Part shown: one piece after another, positions 51,028-59,614 of the stretch
How positions within the stretch are numbered: position 1 is the first letter of the stretch
Layout: each line of letters begins with the position of its first letter
NCBI GenBank assembly: GCA_034190875.2
Contig: CM067356.1
Coordinates: forward strand, 19,740,806 to 19,804,805
Origin: Urechis unicinctus
Taxonomy: Eukaryota; Annelida; Polychaeta; Xenopneusta; Urechidae
Reading direction: 5' to 3'
Length of the DNA: 64,000 nucleotides
The notes under the pieces: generated by a model
The model's database searches: none
The model's input: only the letters and a program-made list of their open reading frames with translations
Told to the model about the DNA's origin: nothing
Made by a program: the position numbers and the translations under genes

Positions 51028-51870
51028 GTAAATGCGTCACGGATAAAACTAAACACCGTGATGTCAAATACGCCGACTACCGAGAGGGTCAGAAATTGAT
51101 CAACGACAAAAGATTCAGAGCCTTGAACGAATTAACCCCCAACCTGTTTGAATTCGACATGGCCAAAACCACCATTGATCTCGACTTACCCCAACAAATA
51201 GGCTATTTTGTTTATCAATACGCCAAATTAAGAATGCTGGAATTTTACTATGATTTTATTGATAAGTATGTCGCGAGATGTGATTTTGCCTATGTACAGA
51301 TGGACACTGATAGTAGTTATATCGCTCTTAGTAGTAGTCATCTAACAGATGTCATCAAACCCAACATGAAAGAACAATTTTACAGAGAATACCCTCAGTG
51401 GTTGCCAGCTGTAGCGTGTGATGATCACAACAAAGACTTTATACAGTGTAAAACGAACGGAACCCCGTGGGTACCTCAACCGTGCTGTGTGACCCGCAAA
51501 AAATATGATAAATGTACCCCGGGGTTATTTAAAGAGGAGTGGAGTGGAGATGGTTTTATCGGACTGTGCAGTAAAACCTATTACTGTTATGGAACTACGG
51601 ATAAAGCCTCGTGTAAAGGACTCAATAAGCGTCAAAACGACCTGAACAAGGAGAAATATATGAATGTGCTGAGAGAACAAAAATCAGGTCGTGGTGTGAA
51701 CCGTGGCTTTCGCATTAACAATAACACAATGTATTCGTATACGCAAATTAGAGATGGATTAAGTTATTTTTACCCCAAGAGAATTGTGAATGCAGACGGT
51801 GTAAGCACTAAACCTTTAGATGTGTGATACATTAATATGCTATTTAAGAAATTGATATGTGTTATTATGT

Positions 51871-51876
51871 AATAAA
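51871..51876 (+). terminator. Polyadenylation signal of the polymerase gene
   Basis: AATAAA lies 44 bases after the polymerase stop; a second (GAATAAAAA) follows near 51955. Confidence 0.7.
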
Positions 51877-51988
51877 TTGAAGTGAAGGTGTTATATAATC
51901 GATGGATGTGCGCTCTGTAAGAAATTGATGTTTAAAGGCTGTGAGAGAAACTAAGAATAAAAACGTCGTACATTTTCAACACGCGTTG

Positions 51989-51994
51989 TTTATT
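51989..51994 (-). terminator. Polyadenylation signal of the minus-strand virion gene block
   Basis: AATAAA on the minus strand overlaps the probable protease stop codon at 51990-51992. The two convergent units thus end within about 120 bases of each other. Confidence 0.6.
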
Positions 51995-52432
51995 TGCCTT
52001 GAATTAAACATGTCACCAGCTTATCGTTGGTTGAATAATCGTCGGTAAATACAGCCAGCAATTGGTTCAAACTTATTCCACGACATCGTCTCTTTAAATA
52101 ATACAAACAATAAAGTCCACAAGTATTGGAATTAAAGCCTTGTAATGCTTTGTATTATAAGTCCAGTTCACACAATGCTTGGTCAAGAACTTCACAAATA
52201 CGTTATGAATAGGAGGTAGTCCGTAAGAATCAAAATATTCGCCTCGTTCATTATGATCAATGAAAATAGCAATCCAGTGTTTGCCTTTTTTGGAAGCTGG
52301 ATCCGTATTACAAACGAAACCGCTGGGGTAGTTGACATGGCGGGGTAATTTATTCCGCGCAAACACTCCGCGCACAGTAGCTCGAGTGAAAGCGTCTTTT
52401 TGTAAGAGCTCGTGTAATTGCCTGGTATCCAT
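51990..52432 (-). pseudogene. Adenain-like (Ulp1-fold) cysteine maturation protease, frameshifted near its 3' end
   Basis: It would cleave capsid precursor proteins during virion maturation. The frame from 52432 reads MDTRQLHELLQKDAFTRATV and carries GKHWIAIFID with the catalytic His (residue 52), then GEYFDSYGLPP with the acidic residue (Asp68). The frame then drifts. The catalytic-Cys block CGLYC lies in another frame at 52107-52121, and that frame stays open to a stop at 51990. The frame change falls around 52122-52150. Length and motif order match adenovirus-like proteases of Polintons and adintoviruses. It begins three bases after the capsid gene's stop. Confidence 0.88.
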
Positions 52433-52434
52433 TG

Positions 52435-53751
52435 TTAGGCAGCGTAATCAAACAGAACGTTACGGTTTCGGTCAATTTGAATCATATTTTCAAATTCGGC
52501 ATACACAATGACATTAATGGTACGTTCTAGGGCCGTACCAAAACGCATTTCCATGCGCACGTTTCCTTGTTTCAACAAATTAAAATGAGTGCCGCTATCA
52601 CCCAGGTCGGGGGTCAGATCAAAAGCGAATAGTGTATAGCCATTGGGATAATCACTCCAACTTATGGCATTGCCTTCGTCTTGATAGAGTTGTCCAGTGC
52701 TAATGAATAAATTAGCATAACTGCGGGTGTATATATGGTGATTAAAATCGGGGCTGTAATGGTTTTGCGGGCACTTGTTGCCCGTCAACGTACAGAGCTA
52801 AAAATGTGAGGTCGTTATGCTTAAAGTTGAAGGGGTTCTGAGTGTAATCACCGTTGAACGCCCTATTATCAACACTTCAAACTACAATTCGTTTGGGTAA
52901 CTGACCCAAAAATAAATTTTCTGGATTGATCGTCAAAGATCCCTGAGAAGCCGAAAAAACACTTTGGTTTCTATGCGTCTTATGGGGTATTTAGCTGGGC
53001 TTCGTTCTAAAGCCTTAATGTGAGCTAGTTGCACGGTGGGGTTCAACTTTATTTTGCGTACGAATAAGGTCACGGATTGCAGAACTATTTTAGGGGCAAA
53101 TCCATCTGCAGGATTGGCCATAAGGGCAAAGCTGTCACCGCTGCGTACTAATCGCAACTTCAAATCTACGCCGTTTAATAAATAGCGTTCTTGACTAAAT
53201 AAATCTAAATGTAATTTGCCCATCATATCCACAATGCGACTCTCTTGAGCTCGTTCCTTTCTAGCTATCATCCCCTTGTTGTTAGTACCACCCACGGCGT
53301 CCATGTGTTTTGGGGTGTCTTTGTACCATAAACTAGCTGTTAACTGAGAGTTTTTGGCTTCCGAACCATAGCTCAATAGCGTTTCCATATAAGCGCGATA
53401 CGGGTATGTGTTTGTCGAGGAGGACACAAGTTTTTCGTTGAGAGAGACATCGACTTGGGAAAAGAGTGAGTGTAACCAGAGGTTAACGGGTGCTACAGCA
53501 CTGTCAGCCTCCAAAACCTCCCCATCCTTTTTCACCACTTTGGCATTCACTTGTAAATACGTGTCGTTCAGATCGATATAATCATCACCCGACCCACTGA
53601 TGTAGAATTCGACTGGACCCGAACCTAAAGCAGCTACCGGATGGAATTCGATCCACGATCCATGATCGACACTGCTTTGAGTTGGGGGAATCGAAAATAG
53701 GTCTAATTCACTTTTGACACAGGGACAAGATTGGGGGTGTACCAGTGCCAT
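52435..53751 (-). pseudogene. Major capsid protein (hexon-like double jelly-roll), frameshifted
   Basis: This would form the pseudo-hexameric capsomers of an icosahedral particle. The N-terminal 272 codons (53751-52933) show SELDLFSIPPTQSSVDHGSW, GDDYIDLNDTYLQV, NLWLHSLFSQVDVSLN, NTYPYRAYMETLLSYG and LFVRKIKLNPTVQLAHIKAL, the hallmark strings of Polinton capsid proteins. After a break around 52790-52935, the C-terminal part (52788-52435) contains YTRSYANLFISTGQLYQDEG, GYTLFAFDLTPDL and NVIVYAEFENMIQIDRNRN. The break contains shifted but still recognisable capsid sequence. Total length of about 435 residues fits the family. It starts four bases after the preceding gene's stop. Confidence 0.95.
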
Positions 53752-53754
53752 GAT

Positions 53755-54124
53755 CTAACCGAAAATATCTTTTGGCAACCTCCGAGTTGTTCCACGACGA
53801 CCGCGTGAACTACTGTTCCTACCTCGTGCAAGTCGTTTTATAGAGAATGGTGGTCGGCGACGCGGTTGTTTGGGTGGAACTATTTGATCGAACACTTCCT
53901 CTCCGGTTTGTAACAATCGTTTCTTAGCCGACTGTTTCAGAGACTTCCCTCCCAACAAATCTCCAACCACCCTCACTCCTGTTTTCAAGGCATGTTTTTT
54001 AACGACAGGTAAAACTTTTCGAACCAGCGGTAACACCATGTCCGCGTTGACTCCTGGCACCGGAAAACACGGGGAGCCCTCCACCCGCTTGGTTCAGGTA
54101 ATACGGGGTGTAAATATCAGCCAT
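53755..54124 (-). pseudogene. Small basic virion-associated protein of Polintons, frameshifted
   Basis: The natural start is probably the ATG at 54124-54122. The N-terminal frame from there carries YYLNQAGGG, a hallmark of a short protein found next to the capsid genes in many animal Polintons. About 70 bases later the conserved frame changes, and the rest (KHALKTGVRVVGDLLGGKSL, AKKRLLQTGEEVF) reads to a very Arg-rich C-terminus (GRNSSSRGRRGTTRRLPKD). The basic tail suggests DNA or capsid-interior binding, perhaps comparable to adenoviral core or pVI proteins. That functional link is inference. Confidence 0.7.
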
Positions 54125-54129
54125 GGTTT

Positions 54130-54941
54130 TCAAAATATAGCTTTCTTGATTTTACGGAAATGTAACGTCACTGTCACTTTACCAGATTCGAATGGAATGG
54201 GTCGACCCGTGTCATCTCTTATATCGATTTCTATAGTAGAAAAAGTCTTGGTGGCTATCGGGTAATAAAAATATCTTTTTATACGTGGAGTTGATCAACT
54301 GCCCGCGACGATCGTGATCGATTGGAATAATACGCAGAAGGGGGACCACAGTGTCTCCTACCACCTGAGCTTCGATGAGATTACAATAGACATAGAGTCC
54401 GTACAAGCCTCGATCAGGGTCAACAATGTGCTGACCGACTTGACTGTTCTCAAAAATCCCCATTTCAAAACCGAGTCTTTGACGCAACCCCTCGTCCATG
54501 TAAACTACAACTGACTCATTGTCTAGGGTCATAGTTGCTGTCTGTCGTGTTCGATTGTAGGTGAGACGCACTCGCTTCTCATTTTTGCTCCTTTAACTTG
54601 GCTGCAAAGGCTTCTATCAACGATCCGGTCGTATAAAAACCAGGGGTAATGTGAAAATATTTGGGACGGGCCTCTGCAAATTCACTCACAATGTCATATC
54701 GCTCACTGCAACAGATATCCGCTGGGAGATTGAGCGCACCAGCCACACGATCCATGACGACCAACCCCTCGTCCTCAGTAACATTGTACCACGTGTAAGG
54801 GTACTGAATTTCCGCTAATCCCACTTCCCAAGCCCCTTCCAACTGTACAGCTTTGGGGAGTCGAGTTAAGTAACGTGTCAACGTGTTGTTGGGGTGATAA
54901 TTCATTGAACTGTTGGAAGGTAGGGTCAGAAAGAAACTCAT
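54130..54941 (-). pseudogene. Penton-like minor capsid protein, second tandem copy (frameshifted)
   Basis: It starts MSFFLTLPSNSSMNYHPNNT, exactly like the gene upstream at 54961-55746, and continues LEGAWEVGLAEIQYPYTWYN. Frame changes occur near 54575 (into the frame with ESVVVYMDEGLRQRLG and GLYGLYVYCNLIEAQVVGDT) and near 54250. The last frame runs to a stop at 54130-54132. Single jelly-roll proteins of this family are thought to form the pentameric vertices of Polinton capsids. After the near-identical start, the two copies share only about half their residues by eye. Confidence 0.88.
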
Positions 54942-54960
54942 GATGGTGATGCCATGAGAC

Positions 54961-55746
54961 TCAAATTAAGTTCTTCTTGGTTTCACGGAAATGTAAAGTC
55001 ACCATCACATGTCCGTCTTCGAATGCCACGGACTGACCCGTGTCGTCTCTTATATCAATTTCTATGGTACAAAAGGTTTTGGTGCCCACAGGGTAATAAA
55101 ATATCTGTTCGTATGTCTGGGTCACCATTTTGTGCACCCGGTCGTAGTTCACAGGAACTGTGCGTAGCAAGGGAGCCATCGTGTCACCGACCACTTGTGA
55201 TTCAATTGTACTACAATAAACGTACAGTGCGTACAACCCTCGAAATACATTAGGCTTGTAATCAGTTTGAGAATCGTAAAGCGAAAGACATTCCTCACAC
55301 CTCAATATTTGACGAAGACCTTCGGTCATGACAACTTGAAGTTTGGGATCAGTTATTTTTACATTCACGGTCTGTGAGTGGGAATTGAATTGAAATCGAA
55401 CCACGCCTCTGAGATGCGATTTGCGGATGTGCATATTGATCCTGTCTATCAATTGTTCAGCACTGTAGGAACCGGGGGTCAGGCGAACGACCAAGGACTC
55501 GACCAAAGGATCCCCTTCCAAGTGTCTGTCTATCGTATGGTATCCAGCTCGCTCATCCACTATGACAAAACCGACATTGTCCCCGATGTTGTACCAGGAA
55601 ACAGGGTACTGACTTTCTGCTAATCCCACCTCCCAATTACCTTTTAATTGTATGGGTTTAGGCAATTGAGTAAAGTAACGTGTCAGCGTGTTGTTGGGGT
55701 GATAATTCATTGAACTGTTGGAAGGCAGGGTCAGAAAGAAACTCAT
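54961..55746 (-). CDS. Penton-like minor capsid protein (single jelly-roll), first tandem copy
   Basis: An intact 261-codon frame and the best preserved virion gene in the element. It begins MSFFLTLPSNSSMNYHPNNT. Conserved strings include LKGNWEVGLAESQYPVSWYN, LTPGSYSAEQLIDRIN, GLYALYVYCSTIESQVVGDT, and a C-terminal IEIDIRDDTGQSVAFEDGHV region followed by TLHFR. It is predicted to form capsid vertices. Its ATG overlaps the stop of the membrane-protein gene by four bases (ATGA), a very compact arrangement. Confidence 0.93.
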   Translation of the reverse strand: MSFFLTLPSNSSMNYHPNNTLTRYFTQLPKPIQLKGNWEVGLAESQYPVSWYNIGDNVGFVIVDERAGYHTIDRHLEGDPLVESLVVRLTPGSYSAEQLIDRINMHIRKSHLRGVVRFQFNSHSQTVNVKITDPKLQVVMTEGLRQILRCEECLSLYDSQTDYKPNVFRGLYALYVYCSTIESQVVGDTMAPLLRTVPVNYDRVHKMVTQTYEQIFYYPVGTKTFCTIEIDIRDDTGQSVAFEDGHVMVTLHFRETKKNLI

Positions 55747-55970
55747 GACGTCGCTTTATGTTTCAAAGTGGGGTTGGGAAGAATGTACCCTAAGCTACTG
55801 CTTAACAGAGCAGTCCACAAATTACTATCTCCTTTACCCGCCGTTAGATTGTAGATGCTGACGATGATTACGGTATATAAAATGAGGATTTGTGTGAAAA
55901 ACACGATTTCGGCTTTCGGAATTTCCCGACCAAATATGGTCCACACCCGATCACTTCTCTGATCTTCCAT
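55743..55970 (-). CDS. Small membrane protein conserved in Polintons
   Basis: About 75 residues from the ATG at 55970-55968. An extended open frame reaches 56135, but its upstream part is the integrase chromodomain read out of frame, so the shorter start is preferred. The sequence begins MEDQRSDRVWTIFGREIPKA. A hydrophobic segment (VFFTQILILYTVIIVSIYNL, residues about 23-42) and a weaker second one (LWTALLSSSLGYILP) suggest two membrane passes. Similar small proteins sit beside capsid genes in other Polintons; their role is not established. Confidence 0.75.
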   Translation of the reverse strand: MEDQRSDRVWTIFGREIPKAEIVFFTQILILYTVIIVSIYNLTAGKGDSNLWTALLSSSLGYILPNPTLKHKATS

Positions 55971-55995
55971 CCTAATGACGCTTCTGTTCCAAATC

Positions 55996-57043
55996 TCAGT
56001 TTTTATACAGCTCCACACCACTGACCCAACTATTAAAACTGGCAGGGTAGCCAAACCACTTGACAAAGTATTGTTTTTGTCCTTTCCGTTTACGTTCTTT
56101 GATAATTTTTTCAACCCTATACCATGCTTTGTCATTCACTTTCTGTAATTCTCCGCGTAAAATGTTCCCTCTAACACTTCGTCATTATCATCCTTTATCG
56201 TATACACATTAGGGGAGCCTAAGTGAACGTTCTCCACCCGAAACAACTCCTCGCTCCAATTGGAAGTGTAACCCTTTTTAAATTTACCCCGTGCTTGACT
56301 GATGCGGACACGATCCCCGATATCATACCGTGGTCGTTTTAACCTCATCAGAGCGTTCCCCGTATAATGTCATCCACGTGTCTTCTTGATTACGCACCGA
56401 GACTGATATCGGGGGGCGCTTAATGCTGCGGTGATAACTGACGTTGTATCCTTTCACCAGCGAAGCCAGAACCGGTAGATAAACACTGGTGTTGTGTTTG
56501 GTAAAATAACGCCACATTTTAGTTTTTAACTTACGATTAAACCGCTCGACTATGCTAGCTTTGGTTTCTTCGTTGTGGGTGGTAAAAAAGCGAATCCCCT
56601 GCTGCTTAAGAAATGTCTGAAATTTACGGTTGAAAAATTCTCCACCCTTATCAGTCTGTAAACACAGGGGCTTCCGCCCTTGTTTTTAATATACTCTCAA
56701 AGGCTCGAATCAAACTGTCACCCGTTTTATTTTTTAGTGGTATCACCCACGCATATTTCGAGAATACATCGATACAGGTCAAGAGAAATTTCATGTCTTG
56801 GTTCTGTTTGGCTAAGCGAGCTATGTCCACTAAATCGGCTTGCCATTGATGGTCAATTCCCCCGACTATGACGCGTCGTCTTCGAAATCGACGACGGATC
56901 GGTTTATGTAATGTATAGGCATCTTGCTCGCCCAACCATTGTCTGACTGCCTTTGTTTTGAGTTTCGTAGCTCTAACCAATGGCTGCACCCCTCCATACG
57001 CGGCCGGTGCCTCAGGGTCGAAATACACACTTAACTTCTCCAT
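55996..57043 (-). pseudogene. Retroviral-type integrase with C-terminal chromodomain, frameshifted
   Basis: It would insert the element into host DNA by a DDE mechanism. From the ATG at 57043, the N-terminal zinc-binding and linker region is followed by HQWQADLVDIARLAKQNQDM (first catalytic Asp) and LLTCIDVFSKYAWVIPLKNK; the frame ends just after the second Asp (VFTD) at about 56651. Between 56650 and 56520 the third catalytic block is present in changed frame. MWRYFTKHNTSVYLPVLASL resumes at 56517, then an SH3-like part (YDIGDRVRISQARGKFKKGY) at 56348. A chromodomain (YRVEKIIKERKRKGQKQYFV, then KWFGYP) lies in another frame at about 56125-56015, ending at 55996. Chromodomains on such integrases can guide insertion to marked chromatin. 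Confidence 0.9.
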
Positions 57044-57661
57044 GACATCCAATTTTGTGTTACAGGCTCCTCCTCACCAGGTCTTTTATCTATTTGCATC
57101 GCACCCTGTCGGATATAGTTCCATCGATCGGGGTGACCTACTAAATCTTGAGGAATGTTGGAGTCTCGCAACGCTTCAGCAAATCTTTTCCAACCCTCTG
57201 GTTCAAAGTGTTTACGTCGTCTCAACACATCGTTAACCAAATCCGCCACGTTAGTCCCACTAACGGCTTGTCCTTTAATCGTTAATTCCCCTCGTTCATT
57301 CCAACCCACGTCTGGGGTTTTTCGAAGGCGTTCTAATAGCAAACGCCCTTTTTTCTGAAATTTATCAGGGATGGTTTCTACAACTTCCGCAATAGACACA
57401 TCTTCTTGTTTGGGTGTGTGGGGCGGGGTATTAGCTAAGGCTGTGTGAGGTGTCGGGGGTTCTGTGCTGGCGGTAATACTCGCGGTGTTTTGTTAAATTT
57501 GGTTATAAGATTCTACTTTAGCCTCCTCCGATAAATCACTACGATTCAGGACATCCCTCATCTCCGCATCCAAGTTGGATAAACACGTCGACAGTGGGAG
57601 CTTGATCGTAACGCCCACTTGACAGTACCCGGGGATCAACCAACATCATTTTCTTAGCCAT
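57031..57661 (-). pseudogene. Conserved Polinton protein of unknown function, frameshifted
   Basis: The start ATG at 57661-57659 opens MAKKMMLVDPRVLSSG, a hallmark N-terminus of a protein found in many animal Polintons. The first frame stops after about 40 codons. The conserved C-terminal domain resumes at 57399: VETIPDKFQKKGRLLLERLR, VGWNERGELTIKGQAVSGTN and VADLVNDVLRRRKHFEPEGW. The intervening stretch (57400-57545) is low-complexity and frame-shifted. No function is known to me. It lies between the hydrophobic protein gene and the integrase, with only 4 bases from the former and a slight overlap with the latter. Confidence 0.75.
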
Positions 57662-57665
57662 AATT

Positions 57666-57998
57666 TTAGCCCAATAGTTTGCCTAACAACGGACCAGCGA
57701 TACCTAAAATAGGTCCTAATAACGCCGGGAGAAAACCACCGGTTTGTAATACTCTTTTCTTTTTCTTGACGTTAGTTTTAGGTGAGATCAAAGCGCGCAG
57801 ACCTTGTTTGTATCGGGCTAATTTACGCTTCTGAACTGAAGTCAAGGATACGTTTCCTTTAAAAACATTGAGTGCACATTCACATAGACAATTTATCAAT
57901 TCTTTGTCAGCCGTGTGAATCAAAGCCCTATTGACAGGGGGTTTGGCTTTAGCCATCACTCGTAATGTATCAGCGTGTTTTCTGAGATGCTCTGCCAT
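57666..57998 (-). CDS. Conserved small Polinton protein with hydrophobic C-terminus
   Basis: An intact 110-codon frame starting MAEHLRKHADTLRVMAKAKP. A Cys-containing segment (ELINCLCECALNVFKGNVSL) is followed by a very basic stretch (KRKLARYKQGLRALISPKTN, VKKKKRV) and a Gly/Leu-rich hydrophobic tail (GGFLPALLGPILGIAGPLLG). The family is common beside Polinton ATPase genes. The basic-plus-hydrophobic layout suggests a virion core or membrane-active peptide, but this is inference. Confidence 0.8.
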   Translation of the reverse strand: MAEHLRKHADTLRVMAKAKPPVNRALIHTADKELINCLCECALNVFKGNVSLTSVQKRKLARYKQGLRALISPKTNVKKKKRVLQTGGFLPALLGPILGIAGPLLGKLLG

Positions 57999-58047
57999 GA
58001 TCTATGTCTAACGATAAGAATGGCGGTCGTCCGATGATCGACGGTAT

Positions 58048-58482
58048 TTATTTCTGTAGGTATACAACTTGATTGGGTCGTAGTATGTCAGTTCGTAGCC
58101 GTAAGTGATCTGGTGTTGCCTGTTTCAAATCGATAAACAAATAACCGTGAGGTTGCGAAGTAGCATCCGAAAAGGCTTCTTGTACATACTTGATGTTTCG
58201 CGGGTACATTTGTTTGGCTAAATGCATGATTTGTGAAGCGTCCCGAGGGTTCTTAAATACCACTAAATAATGAGCGTTCAAACTGATTGTTCGATGTTCT
58301 TTATTCTTTCCGAATAAATTTTGTACTAAATACAACACGCTAAGATTGCCATGGTGACTCCCTTTGGTGAATAGGCGAGTGACGCGTTCGTCAGTTTCTT
58401 CCATCAAATCATCGATGATCAACAAGGTTCTTTGTTGAGGATCTGTCTCAAAATTCAATCCCTCTACAAATTCCACGTGCGG
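58048..58482 (-). CDS. Genome-packaging ATPase (FtsK/HerA type), N-terminus lost in assembly gap
   Basis: The visible 3' part of 145 codons carries the Walker B strand QQRTLLIIDDLMEE, then KGSHHGNLSVLYLVQNLFGK (a sensor-type block conserved in Polinton and adintovirus ATPases), NAHYLVVFKNPRDASQIMHL and a C-terminal GYLFIDLKQATPDHLRLRTD. The enzyme would pump element DNA into capsids. Walker A should lie upstream, exactly where the 100-N gap begins at 58483. The frame is open up to the gap edge. Confidence 0.88.
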   Translation of the reverse strand, partial: PHVEFVEGLNFETDPQQRTLLIIDDLMEETDERVTRLFTKGSHHGNLSVLYLVQNLFGKNKEHRTISLNAHYLVVFKNPRDASQIMHLAKQMYPRNIKYVQEAFSDATSQPHGYLFIDLKQATPDHLRLRTDILRPNQVVYLQK

Positions 58483-58582
58483 NNNNNNNNNNNNNNNNNN
58501 NNNNNNNNNNNNNNNNNNNNNNNNNNNNNNNNNNNNNNNNNNNNNNNNNNNNNNNNNNNNNNNNNNNNNNNNNNNNNNNNNN
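58483..58582. other. Assembly gap (100 N)
   Basis: Exactly 100 undetermined bases, probably a placeholder. It removes the ATPase P-loop region and hides the right boundary of the Polinton element. Confidence 0.99.
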
Positions 58583-59035
58583 AACGAGCAGCGTCTGATT
58601 TATGGAAATTCTCCTGCTAAAGTTGGCCCCTTTATGGTGAGGCATGCACTTCCTGTTTAAGCCTAGGATTAAAGTGTGATAGAGAGAGAGGGGGCGGGAT
58701 GACGTGTGTGTTCGTGCATAATGTGAAATATCAGACCGTTGTTCAAAATCGTAGCAGGAGAAGTTTAGTTCTTACTTCCTGACGAATACTGTCTGCAGGT
58801 CATGACAGATTGTGTGAGACGGTTGAGTTGTTGACAATGAGGAGACCGAATGAGAGAAATTATGTTGTTGAGATATGAGTTAGATTTAAGCTACAACCGT
58901 TTTCAGTTATGTTGAATCATAGGAAATTGTAAAGGCTGTGTCGTCAAAGTTGTGTATGCTGTATTCCGCGATAAAATTTCATTGTAATGATTGTCCTGAG
59001 TAATGAGGTCAATACACAACGATTAATTCCGTCAA
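58583..59035. other. Unassigned sequence right of the gap
   Basis: No gene supported. On the minus strand, 58629-58609 encodes GPTLAGE, which resembles a damaged P-loop, but the surrounding frames are closed. A short GA-rich patch follows at about 58678-58695. Confidence 0.4.
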
Positions 59036-59347
59036 CTAAATCCTCGCATAACCCGTCAGTTCATGCACGTATGTCACCTCAATGAAATCACAAAGCTGGT
59101 CCCCATTATTGAAGTTTATTAGGGAGACCAAATCACGGTCGACTTTGACCAGGGGAGAACCATTATGATGGGTCATGGGAACCATACAGAGATTCGGCTC
59201 TTCTTGTGTGATGTACACTGCGTATTTCACGCTCATTGGAACAGCCAGCGTCTGTAAATGATTATTATATCCTTCGTCAATAATGCGAACGCACACTGGA
59301 GCATAAGCACATAAATCATGATTTAGGTCAAGCGCTATACCTCTCAT
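59036..59347 (-). CDS. Unrecognised open reading frame
   Basis: 103 codons starting MRGIALDLNHDLCAYAPVCV, containing VKYAVYITQEEPNLCMVPMT and PLVKVDRDLVSLINFNNGDQ. Composition looks protein-like rather than random, and the frame is full length from ATG to stop. I do not recognise the family. It has the same strand as the Polinton virion genes but lies beyond the gap, so it could be a host exon, an element gene or a relic. Confidence 0.4.
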   Translation of the reverse strand: MRGIALDLNHDLCAYAPVCVRIIDEGYNNHLQTLAVPMSVKYAVYITQEEPNLCMVPMTHHNGSPLVKVDRDLVSLINFNNGDQLCDFIEVTYVHELTGYARI

Positions 59348-59614
59348 GAACTAGTTGATGGTCGTTATCGGACAGACTTTATCGCGGATGTCTCAGTCAA
59401 GAGTAGAGCTAGTTATACAACTTCTTGACTCATATTTGTACAAGACTCGGCGAGATAAGGTTACATTGGGTTGTTTATGATTTACACGCATGATACTGAC
59501 TGCCCCATCAATCGACCGCCATAGATCCGAACTCCCTTATAAGATTTCATGCTATAACTCAAATTTAGTTTCCCAAATCATCCACTGTTAACTTGCCATG
59601 ATTGCTATTGCCAG

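Larger units (their letters stand above)
47520..51827 (+). pseudogene. polB: Protein-primed DNA polymerase B of a Polinton/Maverick element, intron-containing and frameshifted
   Basis: This would replicate the element by protein priming. Blocks in order: N-terminal Polinton domain (FKINGSYGFLLRH, RYFHSSVNNH; 47640-47965); a second block with DRLCFFRALALHRG (47975-48298); a C-x2-C-x12-H-x3-C zinc finger (48524-48586); exonuclease motifs DFE (48710) and NSSNYDLN (about 49076); YYNNLD (about 49459-49476); polymerase motif A DANALYL (49777); a Vsr-like insert (49954-50061); EMTPIFKN; motif C DTDS (51303-51314); and the C-terminal Lys-Tyr block ending before the stop at 51827. Introns with matching phases lie at 48299-48406, 50454-50549, 50723-50822 and 50886-51027. 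Frame changes occur near 47970, near 49105 and at the A-run 50187-50200. Motif B, just before 50886, has lost bases. This copy is therefore probably inactive. Confidence 0.95.

Noticed and set aside
55971-56135. N-terminal 55-codon extension of the membrane protein
   Set aside because: The same DNA encodes the integrase chromodomain in another frame; the conserved protein begins at the ATG at 55970.
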